Part shown: in pieces, positions 54,559 through 63,947 of the stretch
How the letters are laid out: each line of letters starts with the position of its first letter
How positions within the stretch are numbered: the first letter of the stretch is position 1
Assembly: GCA_948467545.1 (NCBI GenBank)
Contig: CAOKER010000010.1
Span: forward strand, 19,360-83,359
Direction of reading: 5' to 3'
From: an uncultured Eubacteriales bacterium
GTDB taxonomy: Bacteria; Bacillota; Clostridia; Oscillospirales; CAG-272
Length of the DNA: 64,000 nucleotides
The notes under the pieces: generated by a model
Databases searched by the model: none
What the model saw: only the letters and a program-made list of their open reading frames with translations
Told to the model about the DNA's origin: nothing
Position numbers and translations under genes: made by a program

Positions 54559-54618
54559 TTAAAGGCGCTCGAACAGTGATATACTTGCAACTTCGGGGAA
54601 GCGGATCCACAAAACCAT
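54559..54618 (-). CDS. Possible 19-residue leader peptide upstream of the CNNM gene
   Basis: In the leader of the CNNM gene the frame MVLWIRFPEVASISLFERL runs from ATG 54618 to TAA 54559. AAAAAGGAG lies directly before the ATG, which is closer than usual. It follows the promoter by about 28 bases. A leader peptide whose translation senses ions or an amino acid would fit a transporter gene, but a chance frame is possible. Nothing else explains the rest of this leader (54446-54558). Confidence 0.3.
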   Translation of the reverse strand: MVLWIRFPEVASISLFERL

Positions 54619-54645
54619 CTCCTTTTTGAATATAAATATAATATT

Positions 54646-54675
54646 ATTATATAACACATCGGTATGCTATGTCAA
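54646..54675 (-). promoter_or_regulatory. Sigma-A promoter of the CNNM gene
   Basis: On the minus strand TTGACA (54670-54675) and TATAAT (54646-54651) with an 18-base spacer. The transcript has a leader of roughly 190 bases. Confidence 0.75.
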
Positions 54676-54705
54676 GTATTTAGAGCAAAATATATATCGG
54701 CATCA

Positions 54706-55692
54706 TTACGGATAAAGTAAAATAAGTTGTGTCAGCAGATCCTGCTCCGAAGAATCAATATATTTGATAAGTTTCGTCATTGTTTTGAGTTTGTTTTTAT
54801 GACGGGTATTTTTATAATACAAGGCTAAGCTCCAGAGAAGTTTCGCTTTATAGGCGACTAAGCTGTAAGCAGAACTTACGGAATTACCTAATCCGAAATA
54901 TTCTTCAACTTTTTGGATGCGCTCAAGCATAATCTGTTTGTGTTCAAGTATCATTTTAAACGGCTTTATATCGAAAAAAATCAGGTCAGGATCAGTGTTG
55001 CAAATTATATCAATATATTTAAGCATATATTTGTGAGTGACGATTCCGAAAGCCGTGTGGCTGCCTTCTATTGTGTTGTCTGTGAGCTTAGGATCAAGAT
55101 GATCATTAATTTTATTTTTTACCGAATACGGATCAAACTCTACATTCACAGGCAGAGGTTTCATTGCCGTAACAAATCCGCACATACCCATTTTTTCGGT
55201 TGATTTTCTTGCCTTTTCAAAGCAGCTTTGAGGTGTTTTGAATACGCCGAGCCTTAAATGCAAATCGTATGCATATATGCTGTAAGTCATATCATTTTGG
55301 TCATAACCGCATATCATGCCGTCGTGCATAAAATGTCTTGAGTGGTAGCCGTCTTTTCCTTTCATATAGTAATCATCCACAGCTCCGAAATAGACATAAT
55401 ATCCCTTGTCAATCATATTTCTGATAACACGGCTTATGCAGCCGTCAAGAAATGTGAACAGCAATTGTCTGTGTTCTATGTACGGGTTGTCTCCGATACC
55501 TGACTGGCATATATCTACGCAGGGGGTAAAATATCCGTTGACATTCTGATCGTTTACAGATAGGACCATTGAATTGTTGAGATACCAGTTTCTTATACTA
55601 TCATTACCGCAGAAAATTGCAGATGAGAAAGCCTGTCCGTGATTTGTGGAGTATACGGGCGGCGCTAACGGGAGTTCGATTTTCTTTTTCAT
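54706..55692 (-). CDS. Protein of unknown function, weakly like BtrH-type N-terminal domains
   Basis: The 328-residue protein is soluble with no signal or membrane segment. The middle part (VYFGAVDDYYMKGKDGYHSR, then HFMHDGMICGYDQNDMTYSI) resembles the papain-like fold of BtrH N-terminal domain proteins (a His followed by a YGYD strand), which act in antibiotic and peptide biosynthesis. The C-terminal half is mainly helical (FKMILEHKQIMLERIQKVEE). There is no carrier protein or synthetase gene next to it, so no pathway can be named. It starts at ATG 55692 without an ideal ribosome binding site; the gap after it (55693-56007) is AT-rich. Confidence 0.6.
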   Translation of the reverse strand: MKKKIELPLAPPVYSTNHGQAFSSAIFCGNDSIRNWYLNNSMVLSVNDQNVNGYFTPCVDICQSGIGDNPYIEHRQLLFTFLDGCISRVIRNMIDKGYYVYFGAVDDYYMKGKDGYHSRHFMHDGMICGYDQNDMTYSIYAYDLHLRLGVFKTPQSCFEKARKSTEKMGMCGFVTAMKPLPVNVEFDPYSVKNKINDHLDPKLTDNTIEGSHTAFGIVTHKYMLKYIDIICNTDPDLIFFDIKPFKMILEHKQIMLERIQKVEEYFGLGNSVSSAYSLVAYKAKLLWSLALYYKNTRHKNKLKTMTKLIKYIDSSEQDLLTQLILLYP

Positions 55693-56007
55693 TTTTTGAC
55701 CATAACTTTCTGATTAGTAAAGGCGGCAGATATATTGTATTTGTGTAATTTCATAACATGTCCTCTGTAATAACCAATAGTTATTAAGACACTTTTGTAT
55801 ATTATATATGTAATTATGCCATATATATAATATTTTGTCAATATATAACTTTATATAATTAGAAATATAAAATGTATTTTATATTGAGTATAAAACTTTT
55901 TAAAACATTGCATTCTGTATATTATTTGTCAACTTATTTTTTCAATAATTATATGCCGTGATTAATCGGTTATATGATTTTAACTGATTAATTTACGTTC
56001 GAAGGCG

Positions 56008-56037
56008 TTGACAAGGGAAGCCATAATATGATATAAT
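56008..56037 (+). promoter_or_regulatory. Sigma-A promoter of the glf-LCP genes
   Basis: TTGACA (56008-56013) and TATAAT (56032-56037) with an 18-base spacer; the leader to glf is about 160 bases. Confidence 0.75.
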
Positions 56038-56205
56038 CAGTCGACACAATAAGTCAAATACGATGGATTTATACGGTTATATATGTGAATAAGCTAAAGG
56101 AATCCATGTCCCGCATTTTTGCTGTACTGAGAGACAAAGGGTACACGGGCAGACCGAAGAGGTGCCCATTGGGTGTCTTTAATAGGCATTTAAGGATTGA
56201 TAAAT

Positions 56206-57309
56206 ATGAAAAAATATGACTATCTTGTGGTTGGCGCCGGCTTATACGGGGCCGTTTTTGCCGAAAGGGCAGTAAAATTCGGCAAGAAAGTATTGGTTGC
56301 GGACAAGCGTCCATACGTAGGGGGCAATGTCCGCACCGATGAAGTGGAGGGAATACATGTTCACAAGTACGGCGCTCATATCTTTCATACCAACAGAAGA
56401 TATGTGTGGGACTATATAACGGGTTTTGCGGAATTCAACCGTTTTACTAATTCTCCGGTTGCTAATTACCGCGGAGAGTTGTATTCTCTGCCGTTTAATA
56501 TGTATACGTTTAATAAGCTTTGGGGCGTGACTACGCCATTAGAGGCAGAAAAAAAGATTGAAGAGCAGCGAATATCTGCGGGGGTTTCAGAACCTAAAAA
56601 TCTTGAAGAACAGGCTATAAGCTTGGTAGGCACCGACATTTATGAAAAGCTTATCAAAGGTTATACTGAAAAGCAGTGGGGACGGCCCTGCAGAGAATTG
56701 CCGGCTTTTATCATTAGAAGGCTTCCCGTAAGGTTTACATTCGACAATAACTATTTCAACGCTCGTTATCAGGGGATTCCGACAGGCGGTTACAGCAGAG
56801 TGATTGAAAAGCTGCTTGACGGAAGCGATGTCATATTAAATGCCGACTACCTTTTAAACCGGAAGGAACTTGATAAAATTGCCGAGCGTGTAATATATAC
56901 CGGACAAATAGACGAATATTTTGATTACAAGCTCGGATATCTTGAATATAGGTCTGTCAGGTTTGAAACGGAAATACTTGATACCGATAATTTTCAGGGG
57001 AACGCGGTTGTCAACTATACCGACTGCGAAACGCCGTGGACACGAATTATTGAGCATAAGTGGTTTGATCCTTCTGAACAGCCGAAAACGGTTATAAGCC
57101 GTGAATACAGTTTTGAATGGCATCCGGGGGATGAACCGTATTATCCTGTAAATGATGAAAAAAACGGAATGCTTTACGGAAAATATAAACAGCTTGCATC
57201 TATGGAAAATAATATTGTTTTCGGAGGAAGGCTTGGAGAGTACAAATATTATGATATGGATGAGGTAATAGCTTCCGCGCTTTCTGCTGCCGAAGCCGAA
57301 CTTAAATAA
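56206..57309 (+). CDS. glf: UDP-galactopyranose mutase
   Basis: The 367-residue flavoprotein has the N-terminal FAD-binding motif VVGAGLYGAVFAERAVKFGK, KRPYVGGNVRTDEVEGIHVH, the active-site region KYGAHIFHTNRRYVW, and YTEKQWGRPCRELPAFIIRR followed by FNARYQGIPTGGYSR. It converts UDP-galactopyranose to UDP-galactofuranose for surface glycans. The start at ATG 56206 has AAGGA upstream. It is followed after about 80 bases by an LCP transferase, so both may serve a wall glycopolymer that contains galactofuranose. Length and motifs are normal. Confidence 0.95.
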   Translation: MKKYDYLVVGAGLYGAVFAERAVKFGKKVLVADKRPYVGGNVRTDEVEGIHVHKYGAHIFHTNRRYVWDYITGFAEFNRFTNSPVANYRGELYSLPFNMYTFNKLWGVTTPLEAEKKIEEQRISAGVSEPKNLEEQAISLVGTDIYEKLIKGYTEKQWGRPCRELPAFIIRRLPVRFTFDNNYFNARYQGIPTGGYSRVIEKLLDGSDVILNADYLLNRKELDKIAERVIYTGQIDEYFDYKLGYLEYRSVRFETEILDTDNFQGNAVVNYTDCETPWTRIIEHKWFDPSEQPKTVISREYSFEWHPGDEPYYPVNDEKNGMLYGKYKQLASMENNIVFGGRLGEYKYYDMDEVIASALSAAEAELK

Positions 57310-57391
57310 AACAAATTTCGCGGCAGCGGTAAAATAATATATGAATTGTAAAATGCGGCGCTTTGCGTCACGGTCCCCAGGAAGGGTATGG

Positions 57392-58945
57392 ATGATTAAT
57401 ATGAATGATAATAATTTTGATTTTAAAAGCGCAAACGAGAGAAGACGCAAACGCAGGTTAATTTCTGTTTTGGGTATTATCCTCTCGGTCGTTTTTCTTG
57501 TATCGGCCGGAATATTCGTATATCTGGCAATCAGAACAGAGTTTTTGGCGGAAATATTTCTTATTATCATAATAGCTCTGCTTCTGCTTCTTTTCGGACT
57601 TGAAGTTTTTCTTACCTGTAACAGCAGAAAAAAGGGGCGCTGTATTACCGGTATAATAATATCTCTGATATTGAGCCTCTGTCTTGGGTGGGCAAGCTTT
57701 ATGGTTGCAAAGACATACGGAGTGCTGAACAGTATTACAAATCCGATAAGTCAGATTACTCACATCGGAGTCTTTGTGCTCGGTGAAGACGAGGCGGTCA
57801 ATATTGCGGACGCCTCAGACTATACTTTTGGTATTCTTAAGGAAATGGACCGTGAAAATACGGATTCGGCTATAGAAAAGATAAACACGGAACTTGACAA
57901 AAGTATAAAGACTAATGAATATACCGGAACAATCGATATGGTAAATTCACTATTTGACGGAGATTCCGGAGCAATTATTCTTAATACGGGATATCTCAGT
58001 CTTATTAAAGAAACAGAAGGCTATGAAGATATTGAATCTAAGATACGGGAAATTAAGACGATTGAAATCAAGGAAAAGAATGATAATAAGAACCATTCGG
58101 AGGATGATGAAGAAGAGGTTAAGGAAGTCATTACTGTCCTTATCAGCGGAATTGACAGCCGCGTAGGCCTCGTTGAAAAAAGCCGTACCGACGTTAATAT
58201 AATTGCGGCTGTCAATACAAAGACAAAACAGGTGCTTCTTGTTTCCACTCCGCGTGATTACTTTATTCCTCTTTCGATATCGAACGGGGCGAGAGATAAG
58301 CTTACTCACGCCGGAATTTATGGAATAGATGTATGTATGGACACACTTGGTATGCTGTATGATATAGATATTGATTATTACTTCAGAGTAAATTTCTCGG
58401 GCTTTGAAAAAATTATTGATAATATCGGAGGAATTACGGTTTATTCCGATTACGATTTTTATTCATACTGCAGTTATGATGAAATAGGCAAGAGACTGCA
58501 TTATACCCGCGGGGAGAATGAGCTTGACGGAACCGGAGCACTGTATTTTGCCCGTGAGAGATATGCATTTCCTACCGGTGACAGGCAGCGCGGTGAAAAT
58601 CAGATGCAGGTTATAAAAAAGGTTGCCGAAAAGCTGCTTTCTACAGAAATGCTGAAAAATTATTCTTCTCTTATGGAAACTGTCGAGGACAGCTTTGAAA
58701 CAACCATCCCGTACAGTACAATATCTTCAATTGTCCGTAATCAGCTTAAGAAAGGCGGAGAATGGAATATTGTATCTTACAGTGTGGACGGTTATGGATC
58801 TACAGAGGCGCCTTATTCTCTCGGCGGAGCATATGCTTCTGTTATGATTCCGAACAAAGAGACAATCGAGACGGCAAAGGAGCTTATCGGTAAGGTGGTG
58901 TCGGGAGAAACGGTAAGTGTCGAGACCGACGATGTATCTAAATGA
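57392..58945 (+). CDS. LytR-CpsA-Psr (LCP) family glycopolymer transferase
   Basis: The protein of about 517 residues has three N-terminal membrane segments (to about residue 110; most LCP proteins have one), a spacer with a Lys/Glu-rich stretch (about 220-240), and the LCP domain: VLISGIDSR, SRTDVNIIAAVN, the conserved VSTPRDYFIPL, and ARERYAFPTGDRQRGENQM. LCP enzymes move polyprenyl-linked glycopolymers to peptidoglycan. ATG 57392 lies 5 bases after AGGAAGGG. A terminator follows. The link to glf by position suggests attachment of a galactofuranose-containing polymer. Confidence 0.92.
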   Translation: MINMNDNNFDFKSANERRRKRRLISVLGIILSVVFLVSAGIFVYLAIRTEFLAEIFLIIIIALLLLLFGLEVFLTCNSRKKGRCITGIIISLILSLCLGWASFMVAKTYGVLNSITNPISQITHIGVFVLGEDEAVNIADASDYTFGILKEMDRENTDSAIEKINTELDKSIKTNEYTGTIDMVNSLFDGDSGAIILNTGYLSLIKETEGYEDIESKIREIKTIEIKEKNDNKNHSEDDEEEVKEVITVLISGIDSRVGLVEKSRTDVNIIAAVNTKTKQVLLVSTPRDYFIPLSISNGARDKLTHAGIYGIDVCMDTLGMLYDIDIDYYFRVNFSGFEKIIDNIGGITVYSDYDFYSYCSYDEIGKRLHYTRGENELDGTGALYFARERYAFPTGDRQRGENQMQVIKKVAEKLLSTEMLKNYSSLMETVEDSFETTIPYSTISSIVRNQLKKGGEWNIVSYSVDGYGSTEAPYSLGGAYASVMIPNKETIETAKELIGKVVSGETVSVETDDVSK

Positions 58946-58972
58946 CGCTTTGCACCGCGTTTGTTATAATAA

Positions 58973-59018
58973 AAATATCAGCGGCCGAGAGGGAATTACC
59001 TCTCGGCCGCTGATATTT
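58973..59018. terminator. Bidirectional terminator with a 20-bp perfect stem
   Basis: Bases 58973-58992 pair with 58999-59018 around a GAATTA loop; T residues follow on the plus strand and A residues precede it. It lies between the converging LCP and spo0A genes. Confidence 0.9.
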
Positions 59019-59141
59019 TTTATATATTAAGGAGGAAATAAGCATTATTTAAGTAAAAAGAAAACATAATAACTCTATATAATATTATTCGTCGGCATCA
59101 TAATTCGACGGCAAAACTAATAATTACTCTATCCCGCTCGA

Positions 59142-59939
59142 TTACGAATATTTATTTGAAAGCCTGAGATTATCTGCTATCATAGCTATAAATTCGCTGT
59201 TTGTAGGCTTTCCGCGGTTGTTTTGTATTGTAAAACCAAAATACGAATTTAATGTTTCAACATCTCCGCGGTCCCATGCAACTTCAATTGCGTGTCTGAT
59301 AGCACGTTCGACTCTTGAAGATGTCGTCGCATATTTCTTTGCAACCGTGGGATACAAAATCTTTGTGACAGAATTAATAATGTCGCTGTCTTCAATTGTC
59401 ATAAGAATAGCGGTTCTCAAATATTGATAGCCTTTAATGTGAGCAGGAACACCTATCTGATGTATTACTTTAGTTACCTGTGTCTCAAGATCACTGCCTG
59501 CAAATACTTCGTTCACCGGCTGAGCGCGTTGTACGTTGTTGGGGGAAATAATGCGTTTGGAGGCACAGAGATTGGAAATCCGTTCTGCAAGACTTTTATA
59601 GTCGATCGGCTTCATCATTATGTAGTCCGCACCGCTTTGTGTCAGCTCGGACAGCATTGAAGGCGTCATTGACTCAGAAACTATTATAAATGCAGGAATC
59701 GAATCAATACCAAAATTAATTATGCGGCAGGCTTTTATAAGTTTAATTCCGTCAAGCTTAGGTAGCCAAGAGTCGACAATTACGACGTCGGGATGACTGT
59801 TTCCGATTTTGCTCAGTGCGTCTTCGCCGTCCCTTGCTTCAGAAATTAAACTATAACCGTAGTCTCTGAGACGTTCACGGCATTTTAGACGAAAATCGTC
59901 ATTAGCATCTGCTATAAGGATATTGATGTTTTGTTCCAT
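59142..59939 (-). CDS. spo0A: Sporulation transcription factor Spo0A
   Basis: The 265-residue protein has a receiver domain with the phospho-acceptor D56 in [13 protein letters not shown] and a C-terminal Spo0A domain that is almost canonical: [40 protein letters not shown] and [18 protein letters not shown]. It is the master regulator of sporulation entry. The start at 59939 has AGGAG 8 bases upstream. One oddity: the acidic pocket reads IADAND where most Spo0A receivers read ADDN, so one of the two metal-binding acids is Ala12. The start and length match the family. Confidence 0.96.
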   Translation of the reverse strand: MEQNINILIADANDDFRLKCRERLRDYGYSLISEARDGEDALSKIGNSHPDVVIVDSWLPKLDGIKLIKACRIINFGIDSIPAFIIVSESMTPSMLSELTQSGADYIMMKPIDYKSLAERISNLCASKRIISPNNVQRAQPVNEVFAGSDLETQVTKVIHQIGVPAHIKGYQYLRTAILMTIEDSDIINSVTKILYPTVAKKYATTSSRVERAIRHAIEVAWDRGDVETLNSYFGFTIQNNRGKPTNSEFIAMIADNLRLSNKYS

Positions 59940-60275
59940 TTTGATACTCCTATACATTTATATTAAAGTTTTTTGTACTTGATATATTCTGCACCAAAGC
60001 GAGTACAGACTGTCAAAGAGAAGAAACATTTGTAAACTTGTCTCTCTTTTTGAGCAAATATAGTTTACCATAAATTGGAAAAAATATCAAGAGGTAAATG
60101 TGTAAAAACATTTACATATTTTAACAGTTGGTTTTAGTACACTTTTTACAATTATTGTTAATTTTGCTATTTTTGGATATATAGTAATATATGTTTTAGT
60201 ATCGGAAAATAATGGGCAATATATTAACTTTGATGGAAATATGAGGAAACATCGACTTAGCAAATTAAATAATAA

Positions 60276-60464
60276 AGCACGGAGCAAATTCGATTTACCG
60301 ATGCCCCGTGCTGTAGTTATATTAATATTGCTTGGCGCTTTGAATAAAGGTGAAAAAGACTGAAATTATATCGCCGACGGTCGAGACGTACAGTTTACAG
60401 ACATTAGACTGACAGACGTTCTTACGTTCTTTAGGCGGCGGATTGCAAAAAATCATCCGCTGCC
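60276..60464 (+). other. Two hairpins in the spo0A-downstream gap
   Basis: The 59940-60517 gap upstream of spo0A holds AGCACGG/CCGTGCT (60276-60282 with 60306-60312) and GGCGGCGGAT/ATCCGCTGCC (60434-60443 with 60455-60464, one G-T pair). The second stands in a context (TTCTTTAGGCGGCGG) like that of the element at 6144-6240. No T-run follows. Their function is unknown; the stretch also holds the spo0A leader near 59940-60060, where no clear sigma-H or 0A box was identified. Confidence 0.35.
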
Positions 60465-60517
60465 GATGTGTTATTACGTATTTTCAGGCTTTTATTATAA
60501 AGAAGAGAAAGAGAAAG

Positions 60518-60799
60518 CTACCTTTTTTTGAATTTGATTTTGAATACCAATTTGTCAATTACTCCCGAAAACCACAATAATGCTGTTATAACCGCACCGA
60601 TAAGAACGACATAAGCGGCGTTTATGCTATGGTTTCCGTGCATGTCAAATCCGGCTATTTCTTTGTTTTTCTTTTTATTATAAATTCCAAAATGACTGTT
60701 GTATTTTGCCGTCAGAAAAACCGGGCATGTTTCTTTTTTCTTTGTGAAAAAACTACATATTTTTTCACAACAGCCTATCATGTTATTGTAACTCAACAT
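60518..60799 (-). CDS. Small single-pass membrane protein of unknown function
   Basis: The 93-residue protein has a Lys/Cys-rich N-terminal half and one membrane segment (AAYVVLIGAVITALLWFSGV) followed by a basic tail (KLVFKIKFKKR). ATG 60799 has AAAGGA at good spacing; an upstream in-frame ATG at 60817 overlaps that ribosome binding site. I do not recognise a family. It lies in an AT-rich zone between spo0A and the RHS gene. It could be a true small membrane protein or a chance frame. Confidence 0.45.
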   Translation of the reverse strand: MLSYNNMIGCCEKICSFFTKKKETCPVFLTAKYNSHFGIYNKKKNKEIAGFDMHGNHSINAAYVVLIGAVITALLWFSGVIDKLVFKIKFKKR

Positions 60800-61251
60800 A
60801 ACTGAATGTCCTTTCATTTTGTTTATATATAACTAAAATATGGTATTTGATGCCAATATTACGCTGACAAAGAATACCAATCAATAAGTGTCAATTTAAA
60901 TGCGGAGGATTTCCTTAACTTTTTCAGTTTATAAATCCGTCGACGAAACACTTTATAAATTATAAAAGAATTATAGTCTTTATTGAGTATAGTTTGTCCC
61001 GATGTCTCTTATATATGCACCGCAGTTTTAATCGAAATGTATCTGTCGGCATTAAATTACTTATTGTGAAAAACTTTATATTTTTTATCATATATAAATA
61101 TAACATAATTTTTTGTCTGAGTCAAGCATAGCAAGCAAAAAAATGGAGAATTTTGCCATGAAAATTATTTTTACTTTATAAAAAACTTTGTCTGATATTT
61201 ATTATCAGAGCACAAATGTTAATAAAATCAAAAATATTTCACAACAAACTA

Positions 61252-61280
61252 TTGACAAACAAGAAAAATATGGATATAAT
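61252..61280 (+). promoter_or_regulatory. Consensus sigma-A promoter upstream of the RHS gene
   Basis: TTGACA (61252-61257) and TATAAT (61275-61280) with a 17-base spacer, a perfect consensus. The leader to the first start codon (61577) is about 290 bases and matches no riboswitch I know. The 60818-61251 stretch before it is AT-rich without features. Confidence 0.8.
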
Positions 61281-61576
61281 ATTAATATAAAGCTTACTAT
61301 TCTTTTAAGCTATACCGTTTTATGATATTTATAACTGCGAATGAGCTGATTTGTTATGATGACCATAGAGATAGATCCTTGCGGCGGATAAGTTTTTCAC
61401 GGTAAGCAGGGTAATTTTGTAATACAATAGCTTTAGGACATGACGATTTAATTAAAATATTAAAATATAGAATATAACTTGGAATATAAGAAGGGAGAAA
61501 AACGGATTTTTTATTTGAATGAAAATGAAATATATGAGATATAAACTGTATAAATAAATGAGAAAGGAGGAAAAGC

Positions 61577-63947
61577 GTGAAAAAAGTAGTTATTTATATT
61601 ACGATATACTTTTATCACGCTTGTTTTTCTGATATATAATGCCGAAAACAGTATACGGACAGCTTAATAATTTGACCTCACCGGGATACATGCCGCAGGT
61701 ATACAGCCTTACATATAACGACATAGGTCAGAAGACATCTACAAAGGTGGGAGACAGAACACTTGCGACATATGTATATGACGCGACGACGCATAATCGA
61801 AGTGAAATAACATACGGAAACGGAGGCTGTGTCAGATATACATACGATAATCTTAACAGGGTAAAGACCGTAACGTATCAGGATACACTGACGATTGTAA
61901 CTTATGATTACGATTATCTCGGAAATATCGCAGGAGCAAGGATTACACAGCTTGGCAAAGAGCTTGCCGCATATAAATTTGAATATGACACTCTCGGAAG
62001 ACTGATACGATGCGTACAGACTGAGAAGAATGAGGTCATACAGCAGCTTGAGAACAGCTATGACAGCAAAAACAGACTGACAAGACATAAATATTATGAC
62101 GGAGAAAACGGATGTGAGGGAGCATATACCTATAACGACGGAGGTCAGCTCACAGGATATTCAATTAAGAAAAACGGAGTAACGGATGAGTCGATATTTT
62201 ATAGATATGACGCGCTTAACCGCTGTACCTACAGAAACGCGAAGCTTAGCTCGCCGGGCTATCTCAGCAGGACATATACGTATATGAAGCCGGAGCGTCG
62301 GAGAATCAGACAACATCGAAGATAAATAATGTGAAATACAACTTCACGGCAACGCAGCAGCAGTCGCAAATAAGCTACGGATATGACAATATCGGAAATA
62401 TATCCTCGGCGCTGATGAGAATGCCGGGAGTAGGCAATTTGATAAACAGCAGGTACCAGTATGACAGATATAATCAGTTGGTATTTGAAAGCAGAGACTG
62501 CTTTGGGACTGACGCGAGTACAACAGTTTATGAGTATGACAACTTCGGCAATATAACGGCTGCAAGAACATACCGCGGAAACGGATACGAGGGAGTAGCG
62601 GACGTCATAAATAGAGGACCAAACGGAAATACCATGTCCGTAGATACGTATACGTACGGAAATACAGAGTGGAGAGACTTGCTTACGGCGTTTAAAGGTC
62701 ATGAAATTACATACGATGAGATAGGAAATCCGCTGTCATACTACAACGGAGATGAGTATGAATTTACATGGGAGAACGGAAGAAGACTTAGGAGAACACA
62801 GGTAAACGGAGAAAATCTGTTATATGAATATAATGAAAACGGAATACGTACGGAGAAGAGGTCGGTAGGAAAATATACCGACAGCTACCGTTTAGACGGC
62901 AGTAAGGTAGTTGAGCTGAAACGCAGCTATAATGGTTCCGTACGGACGGACAGATATGTGTTCTACTATGACGAAAGCGGAACGCCGTATGCTTTCGATG
63001 CATATGTAAACGGGGCGGATGTAAAAAGGTACCATTATATAACCAGTTTGCAGGGAGATGTATTGCAGCTTTCGGACGAAAGCAACAGGATAATCGCATG
63101 CTACAGCTATGACGGTTGGGGAAAGCTGTTTGCCGTGACTGATGAAAACGGAGATGAAATAAGCGACCAAAGTCATATAGCGTATGCCAATCCGATACGT
63201 TACAGGGGATATTTCTATGACAATGAGACTAAGCTTTACTACTGCGGAAGCAGGTATTACGATCCGCAGATAAGGAGGTTTATCAATGCAGACGGGTATG
63301 TTTCAACAGGAGGAGGATTCATTTCATACAATATGTTTACATATTGCAACAATAATCCGGTGATGTATAATGACAGTTTTGGTTCAAGACCGATATTGAG
63401 TACGTCTGTTCAAAATGAAACAAAAGCGGAGAGAAGCGCTTCCTTTGCGTATATGAAAAAAATGTCGACGTATATTCCACCGGAAGAACCTGTACAACAG
63501 CCTGAACCGGAGGTGATTCCGGCTATAACTGCTCCGGTGATGCCGATTGAGGGAGGAACTCTAATAAATGATTGGCCGCATTATGTGGGAACAGAAATAT
63601 CTCATAGAGGAACTGATATAGAAGCGGATGAAGGAACGCCCGTTCACAGTGTATGTGCCGGTACGGTTGTGGATTTATCAACTAAGATTAATTATAATGC
63701 ATACGAAACGTCTCACGGTATGGACACATATGGAATTTATATAAAGATAAGAAGCGAGGACGATGATGTGGTAATGATTTACGCACATTTAAGTGCTGTC
63801 AATGTATCTGTCGGTCAGCAGGTTATGCCGTGGGATGTCATCGGCCTATCCGGGAATACAGGACATTCCAAAGCTCCGCATCTTCATTTTGAAGTGAATG
63901 ACGCTTACACCGGTGAGATTTTGCGTCCTTTTGATTATTTGCCGTAG
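61577..63947 (+). pseudogene. RHS/YD-repeat protein with C-terminal M23 peptidase, frameshifted and 5'-truncated
   Basis: Two frames make one gene. The first (ATG 61639 to 62325) has YD repeats (YTYDNLNRVKTVTYQD, YDYLGNIAGARI); the second (open before 62331, to 63947) continues them after a shift at about 62281-62286, where an extra AT in TATAT explains the change. The C-terminal part has the RHS core (NPIRYRGYFYDNETKLYYCG, GSRYYDPQIRRFINADGY) and then an M23/LytM peptidase with HRGTDIEAD, MIYAHLS and HLHFEV. The N terminus is far shorter than in whole RHS proteins. A strong ribosome binding site (AAAGGAGG) precedes GTG 61577, which opens a 20-codon signal-like frame that stops in TAATG at 61639. 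Confidence 0.8.

Noticed and set aside
60241..60363. 40-codon frame MRKHRLSKLNNKARSKFDLP... with a short hydrophobic stretch
   Set aside because: The ribosome binding site is weak and the frame contains a hairpin; nothing else supports it.
61288..61576. c-di-GMP riboswitch in the RHS leader
   Set aside because: A GGTAAGCAGGGTAA stretch recalls the 3' half of the aptamer, but the 5' half and the conserved A-rich junction are missing.
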